From DASYLJ01 sp964432595 (lineage in GTDB: Bacteria; Desulfobacterota; Binatia; DP-6), in NCBI GenBank assembly GCA_964432595.1, contig CAYSOF010000026.1:1-64000 (forward strand): a stretch of 64,000 nt of DNA. Reading direction: 5' to 3'. A program made the position numbers and the translations under genes. Of the stretch, positions 24,082 through 32,352 are shown piece after piece (position 1 is the stretch's first letter; each line of letters begins with the position of its first letter). The notes under the pieces are model-generated. The model worked only from the letters and a program-made list of their open reading frames with translations. It was not told the origin of the DNA and made no database searches.

Positions 24082-25779
24082 TCAAATTTCTTCTTGCGTC
24101 ACGCGGACGACTTCCGCGACGGTGGTGATGCCGTTGCGGACGTTGCGCCATCCGTCGTCGCGCAGGGTCCGCATGCCCTGCTTCACCGCGAGGTCCTTGA
24201 TGACGCCGGCGGAGGCGCGCTCGAGGATGAGCGGCTTGATGACGTCGCCGACCGGCAGGAACTCGTAGATGCCGCGGCGGCCGCGGTAGCCGGTGAACGA
24301 GCACTCCTCGCAGCCGCGGCCCTCGACGGCGTGAACCTCGGACTCGTCCCCGACGCCCATCTCGCGCAGCACCTCCGGCCCCATGTCGGTGGCCGGCTGG
24401 GCGCAACGCGTGCAGACGCGCCGGACGAGACGCTGGGCGAGCACGCCGAGCAGCGACGAGGCGAGCAGGTAGTTCTCGACACCCATCTCGAGGAGGCGCG
24501 AGATGGCGCCGGCGGCGTCGTTCGTGTGGAGCGTCGAGAAGACGAGGTGGCCCGTGAGCGCGGCCTGGATCGCGATCTCCGCCGTCTCGAAGTCGCGGAT
24601 CTCACCGATCATGATGACGTCGGGGTCCTGGCGGACGATCGATCGCAGCCCGCTCGCGAACGTGAGGCCGATCGACGGCTTCACGTGGATCTGGTTCACG
24701 CCGAAGAGCTGGTACTCGACGGGATCCTCGATGGTGATGATCTTCTTGTCGGGCGAGTTGATCTTGTCGAGCGCCCCGTAGAGCGTCGTCGTCTTGCCGC
24801 TGCCGGTGGGACCGGTCACGAGGATCATGCCGTACGGCCGCTGGATGAGCTGCTCGAACTCGGCGAGCGTGTCCTCGGGGAAGCCGAGCGATTCCAGGTT
24901 CACGACGATGCTGGCGCGGTCGAGGATGCGCAGCACGACGCTCTCGCCGTGGACGGTGGGCAGCGTCGAGACGCGGAGGTCGATCTCCTTGCCCATGAGG
25001 CGCAGCTTGATGCGGCCGTCCTGCGGCAGGCGACGCTCGGCGATGTTGAGCTTCGCCATGATCTTGATGCGCGAGACGATCGCGGCCTGCAGCCGGCGCG
25101 GCGGCGTCTCGACGTCGTGCAGCACGCCGTCGATGCGGTAGCGGACCTTGAGCTCGGTCTCGAAGGGCTCGATGTGGATGTCGGACGCGCGCTGCTCGAC
25201 GGCCCGGTTGATGAGCACGTTCACCAGACGAATGACGGGCGCCTCGCTGGCGAGGTCGCGCAGGTGGTTCACGTCCTCTTCGTCGTCCGAAATGAATTCG
25301 AGCTCGCCGTCGGCGCCGTCGCCGCCGTTGCCCTGCCCCGGGGCGCCGTTGCCGTAGGCCGCCTCGAGCGCCTCGAGGACGTCGCGCTCGCGGGCGAGCC
25401 GCGGGTCGATCTCGAGGCCCGTCGCGACCTGGAGCCCCTGGATGGCGTAGAAGTCGCCGGGGTCGGCCATCGCCACCGTGAGCGTGCCGTTGTTCTGCAC
25501 GAGCGGCAGCACCTTGGCGCGCTTCAGGTACTTGAGGTTCAGCTTGCCGAGGGGGACGACCTCGGTGGGGAACTCCTTGCGGGTGACCGACGTCACACCG
25601 AGGAAGCTCGCCAGGAGCGGCTGGAGGTCCTCCTCGGAGATGAACCCGAGGTCGAGCAGGAGCCGCTCGAGCCGCTCGCCACGCTCCGCCTGCAGCCGTT
25701 TGACCTTGCGCAGGTCCTCGGCGCTGATGCGTCCCTGATCGAGCAGGAGCTGCTCGAGGGTCGGCGGCTGGGGCTCCAT
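24082..25779 (-). CDS. gspE: Type II secretion ATPase GspE
   Basis: 565 residues from MEPQPPTLEQLLLDQGRIS. N-terminal MshEN/GspE-N domain (ISEEDLQPLLASFLGV) that contacts GspL, then N2 (ASDIHIEPFE). The ATPase core has Walker A GPTGSGKTTTLYGAL, an Asp box (TIEDPVEYQL), Walker B PDVIMIGEIRD and a His box (TGHLVFSTLHTNDA). A tetracysteine zinc element (CTRC ... CEEC) near 440-480 is typical of GspE. It powers pseudopilus assembly. TTG two codons earlier is an alternative start. It is split from the other gsp genes by a repeat and promoter and follows the deoxysugar genes after 62 bp. Confidence 0.95.
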   Translation of the reverse strand: MEPQPPTLEQLLLDQGRISAEDLRKVKRLQAERGERLERLLLDLGFISEEDLQPLLASFLGVTSVTRKEFPTEVVPLGKLNLKYLKRAKVLPLVQNNGTLTVAMADPGDFYAIQGLQVATGLEIDPRLARERDVLEALEAAYGNGAPGQGNGGDGADGELEFISDDEEDVNHLRDLASEAPVIRLVNVLINRAVEQRASDIHIEPFETELKVRYRIDGVLHDVETPPRRLQAAIVSRIKIMAKLNIAERRLPQDGRIKLRLMGKEIDLRVSTLPTVHGESVVLRILDRASIVVNLESLGFPEDTLAEFEQLIQRPYGMILVTGPTGSGKTTTLYGALDKINSPDKKIITIEDPVEYQLFGVNQIHVKPSIGLTFASGLRSIVRQDPDVIMIGEIRDFETAEIAIQAALTGHLVFSTLHTNDAAGAISRLLEMGVENYLLASSLLGVLAQRLVRRVCTRCAQPATDMGPEVLREMGVGDESEVHAVEGRGCEECSFTGYRGRRGIYEFLPVGDVIKPLILERASAGVIKDLAVKQGMRTLRDDGWRNVRNGITTVAEVVRVTQEEI

Positions 25780-25841
25780 GGTCAAACGAGGAGTCTACCC
25801 GCGCTCTTGCAGACCGGCAAGCAAGGAGTCCGCCTCCTCCG

Positions 25842-26786
25842 CTATTCCGACCGCGTACGCCAGTCGTCGAGGACGTCCCGGAGGGTGTCCGTCAGCGGGA
25901 TCCGCGGCGTCCAGCCGGTGTCGGCGGTGATGCGCTCGCGGCTGCCCACGATGCGCTCGACGTCGAGGGCCCGGCGACGCCCGGGATCGGGACGGGCGAA
26001 CATCGGCACTCGCGCGTGCGTGCGGAGGAGCGCGATGACCTCGGCGACGCTGGCGCCCTCGCCCGTGCAGACGTTGTAGGCCTCGCCGGCCCGGCCCCGC
26101 TCGAGCAGCGCCAGGTAGGCGAGCGCCACGTCGCGGACGTCGCCGAAGTCGCGCACCGGATCCACGTTGCCGACGCGCAGCTCGGGAGACTGCCGCCCCG
26201 CCTCGACGGCGGCCACCTGCTTCGCGATGGCCGCGCACACGAACGCGGGCCGCTGGCCCGGCCCGGTGTGGTTGAACGGCCGCGCGCGCACGACGTGCAG
26301 CCCGTATGCGCGAGCCCATTGCCCGGCCGCGATGTCGGCGGCGGCCTTGCTGGCGCCGTACACGGTGAGCGGTCGCAGCGGCGTCTCCTCCCGGACCGGC
26401 AGCTCGTCCCGACGGATCGCGCCGTACACCTCCGAGGAGGTCACGACGACGACCCGCGCCGACGGCGCGTGCGCACGCACCGCGGCGAGCACCGCGAGCG
26501 TCCCCCCGACGTTGACACGGTAGGCGCGCCCCGGATCGCCTTCGGCCACGCCCGGCTCCGACAGCGCGGCGAGATGAAGGATGCCGTCCGGGATCACCGT
26601 CTCGACGAGACGCGCGATGCCCGCGTCGTCCGTGACGTCGGCGCGATGGAGCGTCACTGCGAGGTCCGCCAGCGCCGGCGGCGCGGCGTCGCGCACGAGC
26701 CCGTGCACCGCGTGGCCCGCCGTGATCGCCGCCTCGGCGACCCATCGTCCCGCGAAGCCGCCGATGCCGGTGACGAGCAGCCGCAT
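25842..26786 (-). CDS. rmd: GDP-6-deoxy-D-mannose reductase-like SDR epimerase
   Basis: 314 residues of the extended short-chain dehydrogenase family. Rossmann motif GIGGFAGRWVAEAA, VVVTSSEVYG, catalytic YGASK (Tyr-x3-Lys) and RPFNHTGPGQRPAFV, which is typical of Rmd/GDP-4-keto-6-deoxymannose reductases. It would reduce the product of the adjacent Gmd to GDP-D-rhamnose. Its ATG overlaps the gmd stop by 1 nt, supporting the pathway pairing. GDP-fucose synthase is less likely by motif. A donor sugar for the LPS or exopolysaccharide glycosyltransferases in the window is plausible. Confidence 0.82.
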   Translation of the reverse strand: MRLLVTGIGGFAGRWVAEAAITAGHAVHGLVRDAAPPALADLAVTLHRADVTDDAGIARLVETVIPDGILHLAALSEPGVAEGDPGRAYRVNVGGTLAVLAAVRAHAPSARVVVVTSSEVYGAIRRDELPVREETPLRPLTVYGASKAAADIAAGQWARAYGLHVVRARPFNHTGPGQRPAFVCAAIAKQVAAVEAGRQSPELRVGNVDPVRDFGDVRDVALAYLALLERGRAGEAYNVCTGEGASVAEVIALLRTHARVPMFARPDPGRRRALDVERIVGSRERITADTGWTPRIPLTDTLRDVLDDWRTRSE

Positions 26787-27748
26787 CAGTGCGCCACCCG
26801 CGCGAGATCGGCACGCACCATCATGTCGACCAGCTCCGGAAACGCGACCGCCGGCGTCCACCCCAGCTCGCGCCGCGCGCGCGTCGCGTCGCCGACGAGC
26901 GTATCCACCTCGGCGGGCCGGCGCAGCGACGGATCCTCGATGACGTGCGCGCGCCAGTCGAGGCCGACGACGCCGAACGCGATCTCGACCAGCTCCTGCA
27001 CGGTGTGGGAGGCGCCAGTGGCGACGACGTAGTCCGACGGCTCGGGTTGCTGGAGCATGCGCCACATCGCGTCGACATAGTCGCCGGCGAAGCCCCAGTC
27101 CCGGCGCGCCGCGAGGTTCCCGAGCCGCAGTGCCGGCGCCTCGCCGCGCGCGATGCGCGCGACGCCGTCCGACACCTTGCGCGTCACGAACTCGCGTCCG
27201 CGGCGGGGGCTCTCGTGGTTGAAGAGGATGCCGGAGCACGCGAACAGCCCGTAGCTCTCGCGATAGTTCACGGTGATGAAGTGGCCGTACACCTTCGCGA
27301 CCCCGTAGGGGCTCCGCGGCCAGAACGGCGTGGTCTCACGCTGCGGCGTCTCGCGCACCTCGCCGAACATCTCGCTCGAGCTCGCCTGATAGAAGCGCGC
27401 CTCGGGCGCCGCGATCCGCATCGCTTCGAGCAGTCGCGTGACGCCGATCGCGTCGAACTCGGCGGTGAGCACCGGCTCCTGCCACGACGTCGGCACGAAC
27501 GACTGCGCGGCCAGGTTGTAGATCTCGTCGGGCCGCGCGCGGCGCAGGACGTCGATCAGGGACAGCTCGTCGAGGAGGTCGGCCTGCTCGAGCACGATGC
27601 GGTCGCGGAGATGATGGATGCGCTCGAGCGTCCCGGTGCTCGAGCGCCGCACCGTCCCGGTGACCGCGTATCCCTTCGCGAGCAGCAGCTCGGCGAGATA
27701 CGAGCCGTCCTGACCGGTGATGCCGGTGATGAGCGCTCGCCGCGTCAC
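26786..27748 (-). CDS. gmd: GDP-mannose 4,6-dehydratase
   Basis: 320 residues from GTG. LITGITGQDGSYLAELLLAK (NADP Rossmann), RIHHLRDRIVLEQADLLDE, NLAAQSFVPTSW, SSSEMFGEV, catalytic SPYGVAKVYGH and LFNHESPRRGREFVTRKV are all hallmark Gmd motifs. It converts GDP-D-mannose to GDP-4-keto-6-deoxymannose. Slightly short of the usual 345-370 residues, but the core is complete. GTG overlaps the rfbB stop (GTGA). The open frame continues far upstream only as a shadow. Confidence 0.93.
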   Translation of the reverse strand: MTRRALITGITGQDGSYLAELLLAKGYAVTGTVRRSSTGTLERIHHLRDRIVLEQADLLDELSLIDVLRRARPDEIYNLAAQSFVPTSWQEPVLTAEFDAIGVTRLLEAMRIAAPEARFYQASSSEMFGEVRETPQRETTPFWPRSPYGVAKVYGHFITVNYRESYGLFACSGILFNHESPRRGREFVTRKVSDGVARIARGEAPALRLGNLAARRDWGFAGDYVDAMWRMLQQPEPSDYVVATGASHTVQELVEIAFGVVGLDWRAHVIEDPSLRRPAEVDTLVGDATRARRELGWTPAVAFPELVDMMVRADLARVAH

Positions 27749-28794
27749 GCCCGCGGTCCCGCCTCCCCGTCGCGCAGCCGCTCGCCGTACATCGATTCGT
27801 AGTAGCTGCGGTAGGCGCCGCTCTTCACCGCCTCCCACCACGCCCGATGCGTCCGATACCAGTCGACGGTCGCCGCGAGCCCCTCGTCGAACGTGCGCCG
27901 CGGCCGCCATCCGGTGGCACGCAGGGCCGACGAGTCGAGCGCGTAGCGGCGATCGTGCCCCGGCCGGTCCGCGACGTAGCGCACGAGATCGGCAGGCCGT
28001 CCGACGAGGCGCAGGATCGTGTCGGTGACGACGCGATTCGGCACCTCGTTCTCCGCGCTGACGTTCCACACCCGGCCGTCGGTGTCGGACATGCCGAGCA
28101 CGTGCCAGATCGCCGTGCAGTGATCCTCGACGTGGATCCAGTCGCGCTCGTTCATGCCGTCGCCGTAGAGCGGCAGCGCCTCGCCCTCGAACGCGTTGCT
28201 GACGAACAGCGGGATCATCTTCTCGGGGAACTGATACGGGCCGTAGTTGTTCGAGCAGCGCGTGATCACCGCCGGCAGCCCGAAGGTCTTCGCGTACGCC
28301 TGCACGAAGCCGTCGGCGGCGCTCTTGCTGGCGGCATAGGGGCTCGACGGATGCGCCGGCCAATCCTCGGCGGCGCGTCCTTCGGCGATGCTGCCGTACA
28401 CCTCGTCGGTGGAGATCTGGAGAAAGCGCCGCAGCCCGGCATGCCCCCGCGCCGCATCGAGCAGCGACAGCGTCCCGTGCACGTTGGTCGTGAGGAACGG
28501 CGTCTGGTCGACGATGCTCCGATCGACGTGCGATTCCGCGGCGAAGTTGACGACGACGTCGATGCGCTCGTCCGCCAGCAGCGCCTTCATCCCGTCGCGG
28601 TCGCAGATGTCGGCCTTGACGAAGCGAAAGCGCCGATCGTCGGCCAGGTCGGCGAGGTTCCCGAAGTTGCCGGCGTACGTGAGCAGGTCGACCGCGACGA
28701 GCCGCTCGACGTCCGGATGCGCGCCTGCCGCGAGGGTCATCCGCACGAAGTTCGTCCCAATGAAGCCGGCGGCGCCGGTGACGAGGATCCGCAT
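27745..28794 (-). CDS. rfbB: dTDP-glucose 4,6-dehydratase
   Basis: 349 residues. GAAGFIGTNFVRMTL NAD site, VDLLTYAGNFGNLADL, VNFAAESHVDRSI, FLQISTDEVYGS, YAASKSAADGFVQAY (Tyr-x3-Lys) and NNYGPYQFPEKMIPL match RmlB/RfbB. It makes dTDP-4-keto-6-deoxyglucose for rhamnose and other deoxysugars. No rmlA, rmlC or rmlD is present here. It leads the three-gene deoxysugar run; its promoter must lie in the palindrome-rich region upstream. Confidence 0.93.
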   Translation of the reverse strand: MRILVTGAAGFIGTNFVRMTLAAGAHPDVERLVAVDLLTYAGNFGNLADLADDRRFRFVKADICDRDGMKALLADERIDVVVNFAAESHVDRSIVDQTPFLTTNVHGTLSLLDAARGHAGLRRFLQISTDEVYGSIAEGRAAEDWPAHPSSPYAASKSAADGFVQAYAKTFGLPAVITRCSNNYGPYQFPEKMIPLFVSNAFEGEALPLYGDGMNERDWIHVEDHCTAIWHVLGMSDTDGRVWNVSAENEVPNRVVTDTILRLVGRPADLVRYVADRPGHDRRYALDSSALRATGWRPRRTFDEGLAATVDWYRTHRAWWEAVKSGAYRSYYESMYGERLRDGEAGPRA

Positions 28795-28867
28795 CGGGGC
28801 GGTATCCTATCCCGGGTTTGGGTGCCGGGCGCAACGCGCTTCGGTGCGGACGTCGCGAGCCGCGAAG

Positions 28868-28998
28868 CCTCGGTCGGGGCGGGCGGCGGCCTTGGTTCCG
28901 CTCCGAGGTGCGCCGGCGGCGAACGGCAGCGCCCTGTCGCGGCGCACGTCCGGCGCACCAAGTCGCTCCACCAAGGCCGCCGCCCGCCCCCATCGAGG
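28868..28998. repeat. Long palindrome 1 (29-bp arms, nested 10-bp arms)
   Basis: Outer arms 28868-28896 and 28970-28998 are complementary over 29 bp with two mismatches (core GGGGCGGGCGGCGGCCTTGG, perfect). Nested arms GGTGCGCCGG (28907-28916) and CCGGCGCACC (28950-28959) are perfect. The whole can fold as one extended hairpin. Its arms resemble those of the palindrome at 29171-29309. Confidence 0.85.
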
Positions 28999-29170
28999 AC
29001 CGCGGCGTCGATACGATCCCACCGCAACCCGCTTCGCGGTCGTCGAACCGGGGTAACACGACCGCGATGCGGCTCCGCGCCACCACTTGCTTGTGGCGAA
29101 GGCTCTTCGGCCCCACCAAGCAAAGAACGGCTGGCTTGGGTGGCGGTCGCTCCTCGACGTGAGGTTGGAG

Positions 29171-29309
29171 CGGCTCGGGTGGGGGCGGGCGACGGGTGCC
29201 TTCGAGCGAGCGCGTCAGGAGCGCGCGCGGAGGGGAAACGGGGCGGCGGGGTGCCGTGCGAGTGCCGCGCGCAGCCGAAGGCACCCGTCGCCCGCCCCCG
29301 CCCGAGCCG
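29171..29309. repeat. Long palindrome 2 (34-bp arms) just 3' of lptD
   Basis: Arms 29171-29204 and 29276-29309 are complementary over 34 bp with a single mismatch (T against C, giving a G-U pair in one strand). The loop is 71 nt. The proximal arm starts 16 bp past the lptD stop. Shared core with palindrome 1: GGGGCGGGCG-[AG]-CGG ... CCTT. It could stabilise the 3' end of the lptD mRNA or be a non-autonomous mobile remnant. Confidence 0.88.
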
Positions 29310-29325
29310 CAGACCGACGCGACGC

Positions 29326-32300
29326 TCAGTACAACGAAGAGCCCCCACCCAACGCCGCCGGGCGACGCAGCCCGAGGCTTTGGAGCGGCGCGAGGCCGAC
29401 GTAGTTGCCGCTGTTCGCGCGGCCGAAGGTGCCGAGGCCGAGCAACGTCAGCTGCAGGCGGAAGATGCGCTCGTCGGGGTTCGTGCGGTCGGAGACGCCG
29501 AAGTCGACCGCCCAGCAGTTGCAGCGCGAGATGAGACGCAGCAGGTAGCTGCGTTCGAGGAACCCGGGGCCGACCGCCTCCGCGATGCCGTCGTCGTTGA
29601 CCACGATGCCGCCGTCGAGGTCGTAGCGCGAGACGAACGTGAAGCCGACGTAGTCGCCGAGCCGCAGATAGACGGACCCGCTGATGTCCTCGGTCCCGAG
29701 GTTCACGAAGCCAGCGCCCGCCGGCAGCCCGGGGACGTTGTTCACGTTGTCCTTGACGAAGTTGTAGGCGACGCCGATCGTCGTCGGCCCCTGGAACGTG
29801 TTGCCCGGCGGCGGCGTCCACCACGGCTCGCGCAGCACCACGCCGACCGCCTGGCCGACGACGTCGCTGCGCTCGAAGCTCCACGTCGCGTTGTACGAGA
29901 CGCCGAGAAAGTCGGCGGGCGTCACGCGCAGGCCGAGATCGACGTCGGTCATGTGGCTGTCGTCGACGAGACGCCGCGAGATGTCGTAGCCGTGCAGGAC
30001 GCTCGCTCGCACGAGCTCGCGCGTCGGCTGCGGCGGCGGCGTCGCGGCCACCGCTTCCGGCGGGCCGACGAAGTCGTCCTCCTGCTCGACCAACTCGACC
30101 TCGGCGTCCGGATCGGGCGCCACCGGCCCGCGGCCGAGGAGCCGCGTGGTGATCCCGTAGGAGACGAAGTTGCGACGGTTGATCGCGTCGAGCTCGTCGA
30201 AGAGATAGCCGCGGCTCAGGAAGGCGCGACATTCGCGCCCCGCCGGGTCGTTCGGGTTGCGCCGGCACTCCTGGCGCGTGAAGCGGTTCTGATCGACCTG
30301 CGGGACGAACAGATACTGGAGCTCGGGCTCGACGGAATGGCGCAGCTTCTCGAGGCCCAGGTGCTTGAAGTCGAACACGCGCGCGAACTCCGTCCCGAGC
30401 CGACCGTGCACCTCGGCGAGCTCGCGCGTGTGCGTGGTGTCGAGATCGGGCGGCGCGAACCGCTCGACGTCACGCGCCGGGACGAAGCGCGACGGCAGCT
30501 GCTTCGACGGAAACGGCACGAGCAAGCCGACCTGCTCGTTCTCGTCGAGATGATAGGCCGTTTCGCGCACGCGCCCGCGCAGCGACCCGAACATCCAGTT
30601 GTTCAGGCGGAACGGCACGAACAGCTCCGGAGCGAGGTCGCCGCGCAAGCCGTCGAAGCCGTTCTCGCGCTGGAAGTCGACGGCCTCCGCCGCCACCCGC
30701 CCGACGACGTGCCCGTCCAGGAAGGGCATCGAATGCTCGGCGCGCACCTGCGGGAGCCGCTGCGGGACCAGCTCCTGCGGATCGATCAGATCCTGGTAGT
30801 AGGTGGCGTCGGCCTGCGCCAACCCGCCCGTCCACGTCTTGATGACCCCGGTGCGCGAGCGCGTGACGCGGGTGCTGCGCACCGCCAGGTCGCCCTCGAC
30901 CGTGTTGCTGAAATTGTTGATCTCGCGCAGGAACAGGTCGTCGCTGACGGCGAACACGTCGAAGTAGAACTGGCTGCCGAAGTAGAACGGCTGCACGTGG
31001 CGGCCGATCACCGCGAAGCGGTTCTCCGGCGTGTCGATCGGGCCGCCCGTCGGCGAGAAGACGCCTTCGGTCGTCCCGCGGATCGCCTCGTTGTAGTACG
31101 CGACCGTGAAGTTGCCGCGCGCCTCGCGCGACAGCATGTAGCGATACTCGCCGACGAAGCCGAGGCGCTGCTTGGTCTCCACGTCCAGCGCGATCGTCGC
31201 GTCGCTGCTCTTGTCGATCGCCCAGAAGAACGGTTGCTCGTACTGGAACCCGCGGCGGTTCGAGTAGCTGACGCGCGGCATGAGGAAGCCGGTCTGGCGC
31301 TGGGTGTTGGCGGGGAACGGCAGAACGGGCAGCCAGAAGATCGGCGTGTCGGCGACACGGAACGTCGCGCCGCGGGCGATGCCGAGCCCGCCGAGCTTCA
31401 CGTCCGTCTCGCGCGAGCCGATGCTCCACGACGGCTTCTCGATTCCGCCGCAACGGCACGTCGTGAAGACGCCGCCGTCGACCTTGTAGGTCGGTCCGCC
31501 CTGCTTGGTCAGCTTCTCCGCCTTCAGCGAGTAGCTGCTCGCCTGCATGTCGGCGCCGGCGTCATCGACCCAGCCGGTCTCGTCCTCGAGGTTCAGCTGT
31601 CCCTTGTCGCCGGTGACGGTGGCGTCGGGGTCGACGATGACGACGTTGCCGCGCGCCTCGGCGAGCTGCGTCGTGCGGCTGTACTCGACCTCGTCGGCAC
31701 GCAGCGTGACGCCGCCGCGCGTGAGCGTGACGTCGCCGCGCGCGGTGAGAACGTCGGTCTGCTGATCGTACGTGAGGCTCTCCGCGTCGACAGACACTTC
31801 GCCGCTGTCCGGTCCGCCCTTCGCCTGCGCGGGCGGACGCGCCGGGCGGCGCCCCGGTCGCGTGGGCGTCGTCGCCGCCGGGGTCGCGACCTTGCGCGGC
31901 CGCAGCGCGATACCGACCTCGCCCAGGCTCGAGGGGCGCGACACCGTGTAGCTGACCGGCTGCCGCACGAAGACGACGACCGTCGTCCCGCCCGCCTCCG
32001 GGAACAAGCGTACGGTCGTCACGAGCGCGTCCGAGACGTCGATCGCGGCGGGCCGCGCGACGGTGAAGCCCTCGAGGAAGATCGTGATCTCGTCGGCGAA
32101 CGTGTCGCCGATGCTGATCGGTCCCTGGCGTGAGGCCTGCGGGCGCGCGCCGTCCGTACGGTCGTCGACGTCGGTGCCGGGGCGCGTTCGCACCGTGACG
32201 GTGGTCGTGGGGGCGGGACCGGGCGTCGAGAGCACCCGCACTTCCGCCGGCATCACCTCGGCGCGGGCGAGCGGTGCCAGCACGGGGGCGAGCGAGCACC

Positions 32301-32352
32301 ACAGGGCGAGCGCCACGCCGCCGCCCCATCCCGCCCGCCGCCAGGCCCTCAT
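29326..32352 (-). CDS. lptD: LPS-assembly outer-membrane protein LptD
   Basis: 1008 residues. Signal peptide, then an AMIN-like segment (about 80-155, FADEITIFLEGFTVARPAAI ... SYTVSRPSSLGEVGIALRP) not found in classical LptD. Next comes the LptA/OstA-like jellyroll (LTYDQQTDVLTARGDVTLTR; LRADEVEYSRTTQLAEARGN) and the beta-barrel (GFLMPRVSYSNRRGFQYEQP; YFDVFAVSDDLFLREINN). Two Cys pairs, CRC near 300 and CNC near 948, match the interdomain disulfides of the family. It inserts LPS into the outer leaflet. Its ATG overlaps the folC stop by 4 nt, ending a long operon that begins with argS. Confidence 0.93.
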   Translation of the reverse strand: MRAWRRAGWGGGVALALWCSLAPVLAPLARAEVMPAEVRVLSTPGPAPTTTVTVRTRPGTDVDDRTDGARPQASRQGPISIGDTFADEITIFLEGFTVARPAAIDVSDALVTTVRLFPEAGGTTVVVFVRQPVSYTVSRPSSLGEVGIALRPRKVATPAATTPTRPGRRPARPPAQAKGGPDSGEVSVDAESLTYDQQTDVLTARGDVTLTRGGVTLRADEVEYSRTTQLAEARGNVVIVDPDATVTGDKGQLNLEDETGWVDDAGADMQASSYSLKAEKLTKQGGPTYKVDGGVFTTCRCGGIEKPSWSIGSRETDVKLGGLGIARGATFRVADTPIFWLPVLPFPANTQRQTGFLMPRVSYSNRRGFQYEQPFFWAIDKSSDATIALDVETKQRLGFVGEYRYMLSREARGNFTVAYYNEAIRGTTEGVFSPTGGPIDTPENRFAVIGRHVQPFYFGSQFYFDVFAVSDDLFLREINNFSNTVEGDLAVRSTRVTRSRTGVIKTWTGGLAQADATYYQDLIDPQELVPQRLPQVRAEHSMPFLDGHVVGRVAAEAVDFQRENGFDGLRGDLAPELFVPFRLNNWMFGSLRGRVRETAYHLDENEQVGLLVPFPSKQLPSRFVPARDVERFAPPDLDTTHTRELAEVHGRLGTEFARVFDFKHLGLEKLRHSVEPELQYLFVPQVDQNRFTRQECRRNPNDPAGRECRAFLSRGYLFDELDAINRRNFVSYGITTRLLGRGPVAPDPDAEVELVEQEDDFVGPPEAVAATPPPQPTRELVRASVLHGYDISRRLVDDSHMTDVDLGLRVTPADFLGVSYNATWSFERSDVVGQAVGVVLREPWWTPPPGNTFQGPTTIGVAYNFVKDNVNNVPGLPAGAGFVNLGTEDISGSVYLRLGDYVGFTFVSRYDLDGGIVVNDDGIAEAVGPGFLERSYLLRLISRCNCWAVDFGVSDRTNPDERIFRLQLTLLGLGTFGRANSGNYVGLAPLQSLGLRRPAALGGGSSLY

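Larger units (their letters stand above)
28795..29325. other. Gene-free 530-bp palindrome-rich region between lptD and rfbB
   Basis: No credible gene; readings in all frames are Arg/Pro-rich. It holds two long inverted repeats (28868-28998 and 29171-29309) and a smaller imperfect one near 29110-29145 (CCCCACCAAGC against GCTTGGGTGGC). It separates the end of the argS-trp-lptD unit from the deoxysugar genes and should contain the rfbB promoter, which I could not place with confidence. Confidence 0.75.

Noticed and set aside
28737..29348. Open frames in the palindrome-rich region after lptD (203 codons minus, 114 codons plus)
   Set aside because: They read through inverted repeats, have skewed composition and match no family pattern.
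26786..30268. 1160-codon minus-strand open frame ending with Gmd
   Set aside because: Only the last 320 codons match Gmd; the upstream part is out of register with rfbB and crosses the non-coding region, so it is not a fusion.
27847..32133. Very long plus-strand open frame (1428 codons) over rfbB and lptD
   Set aside because: It is antisense to two clear genes and rich in Arg, His, Asp and Val with no domain pattern; a product of high GC at third positions.
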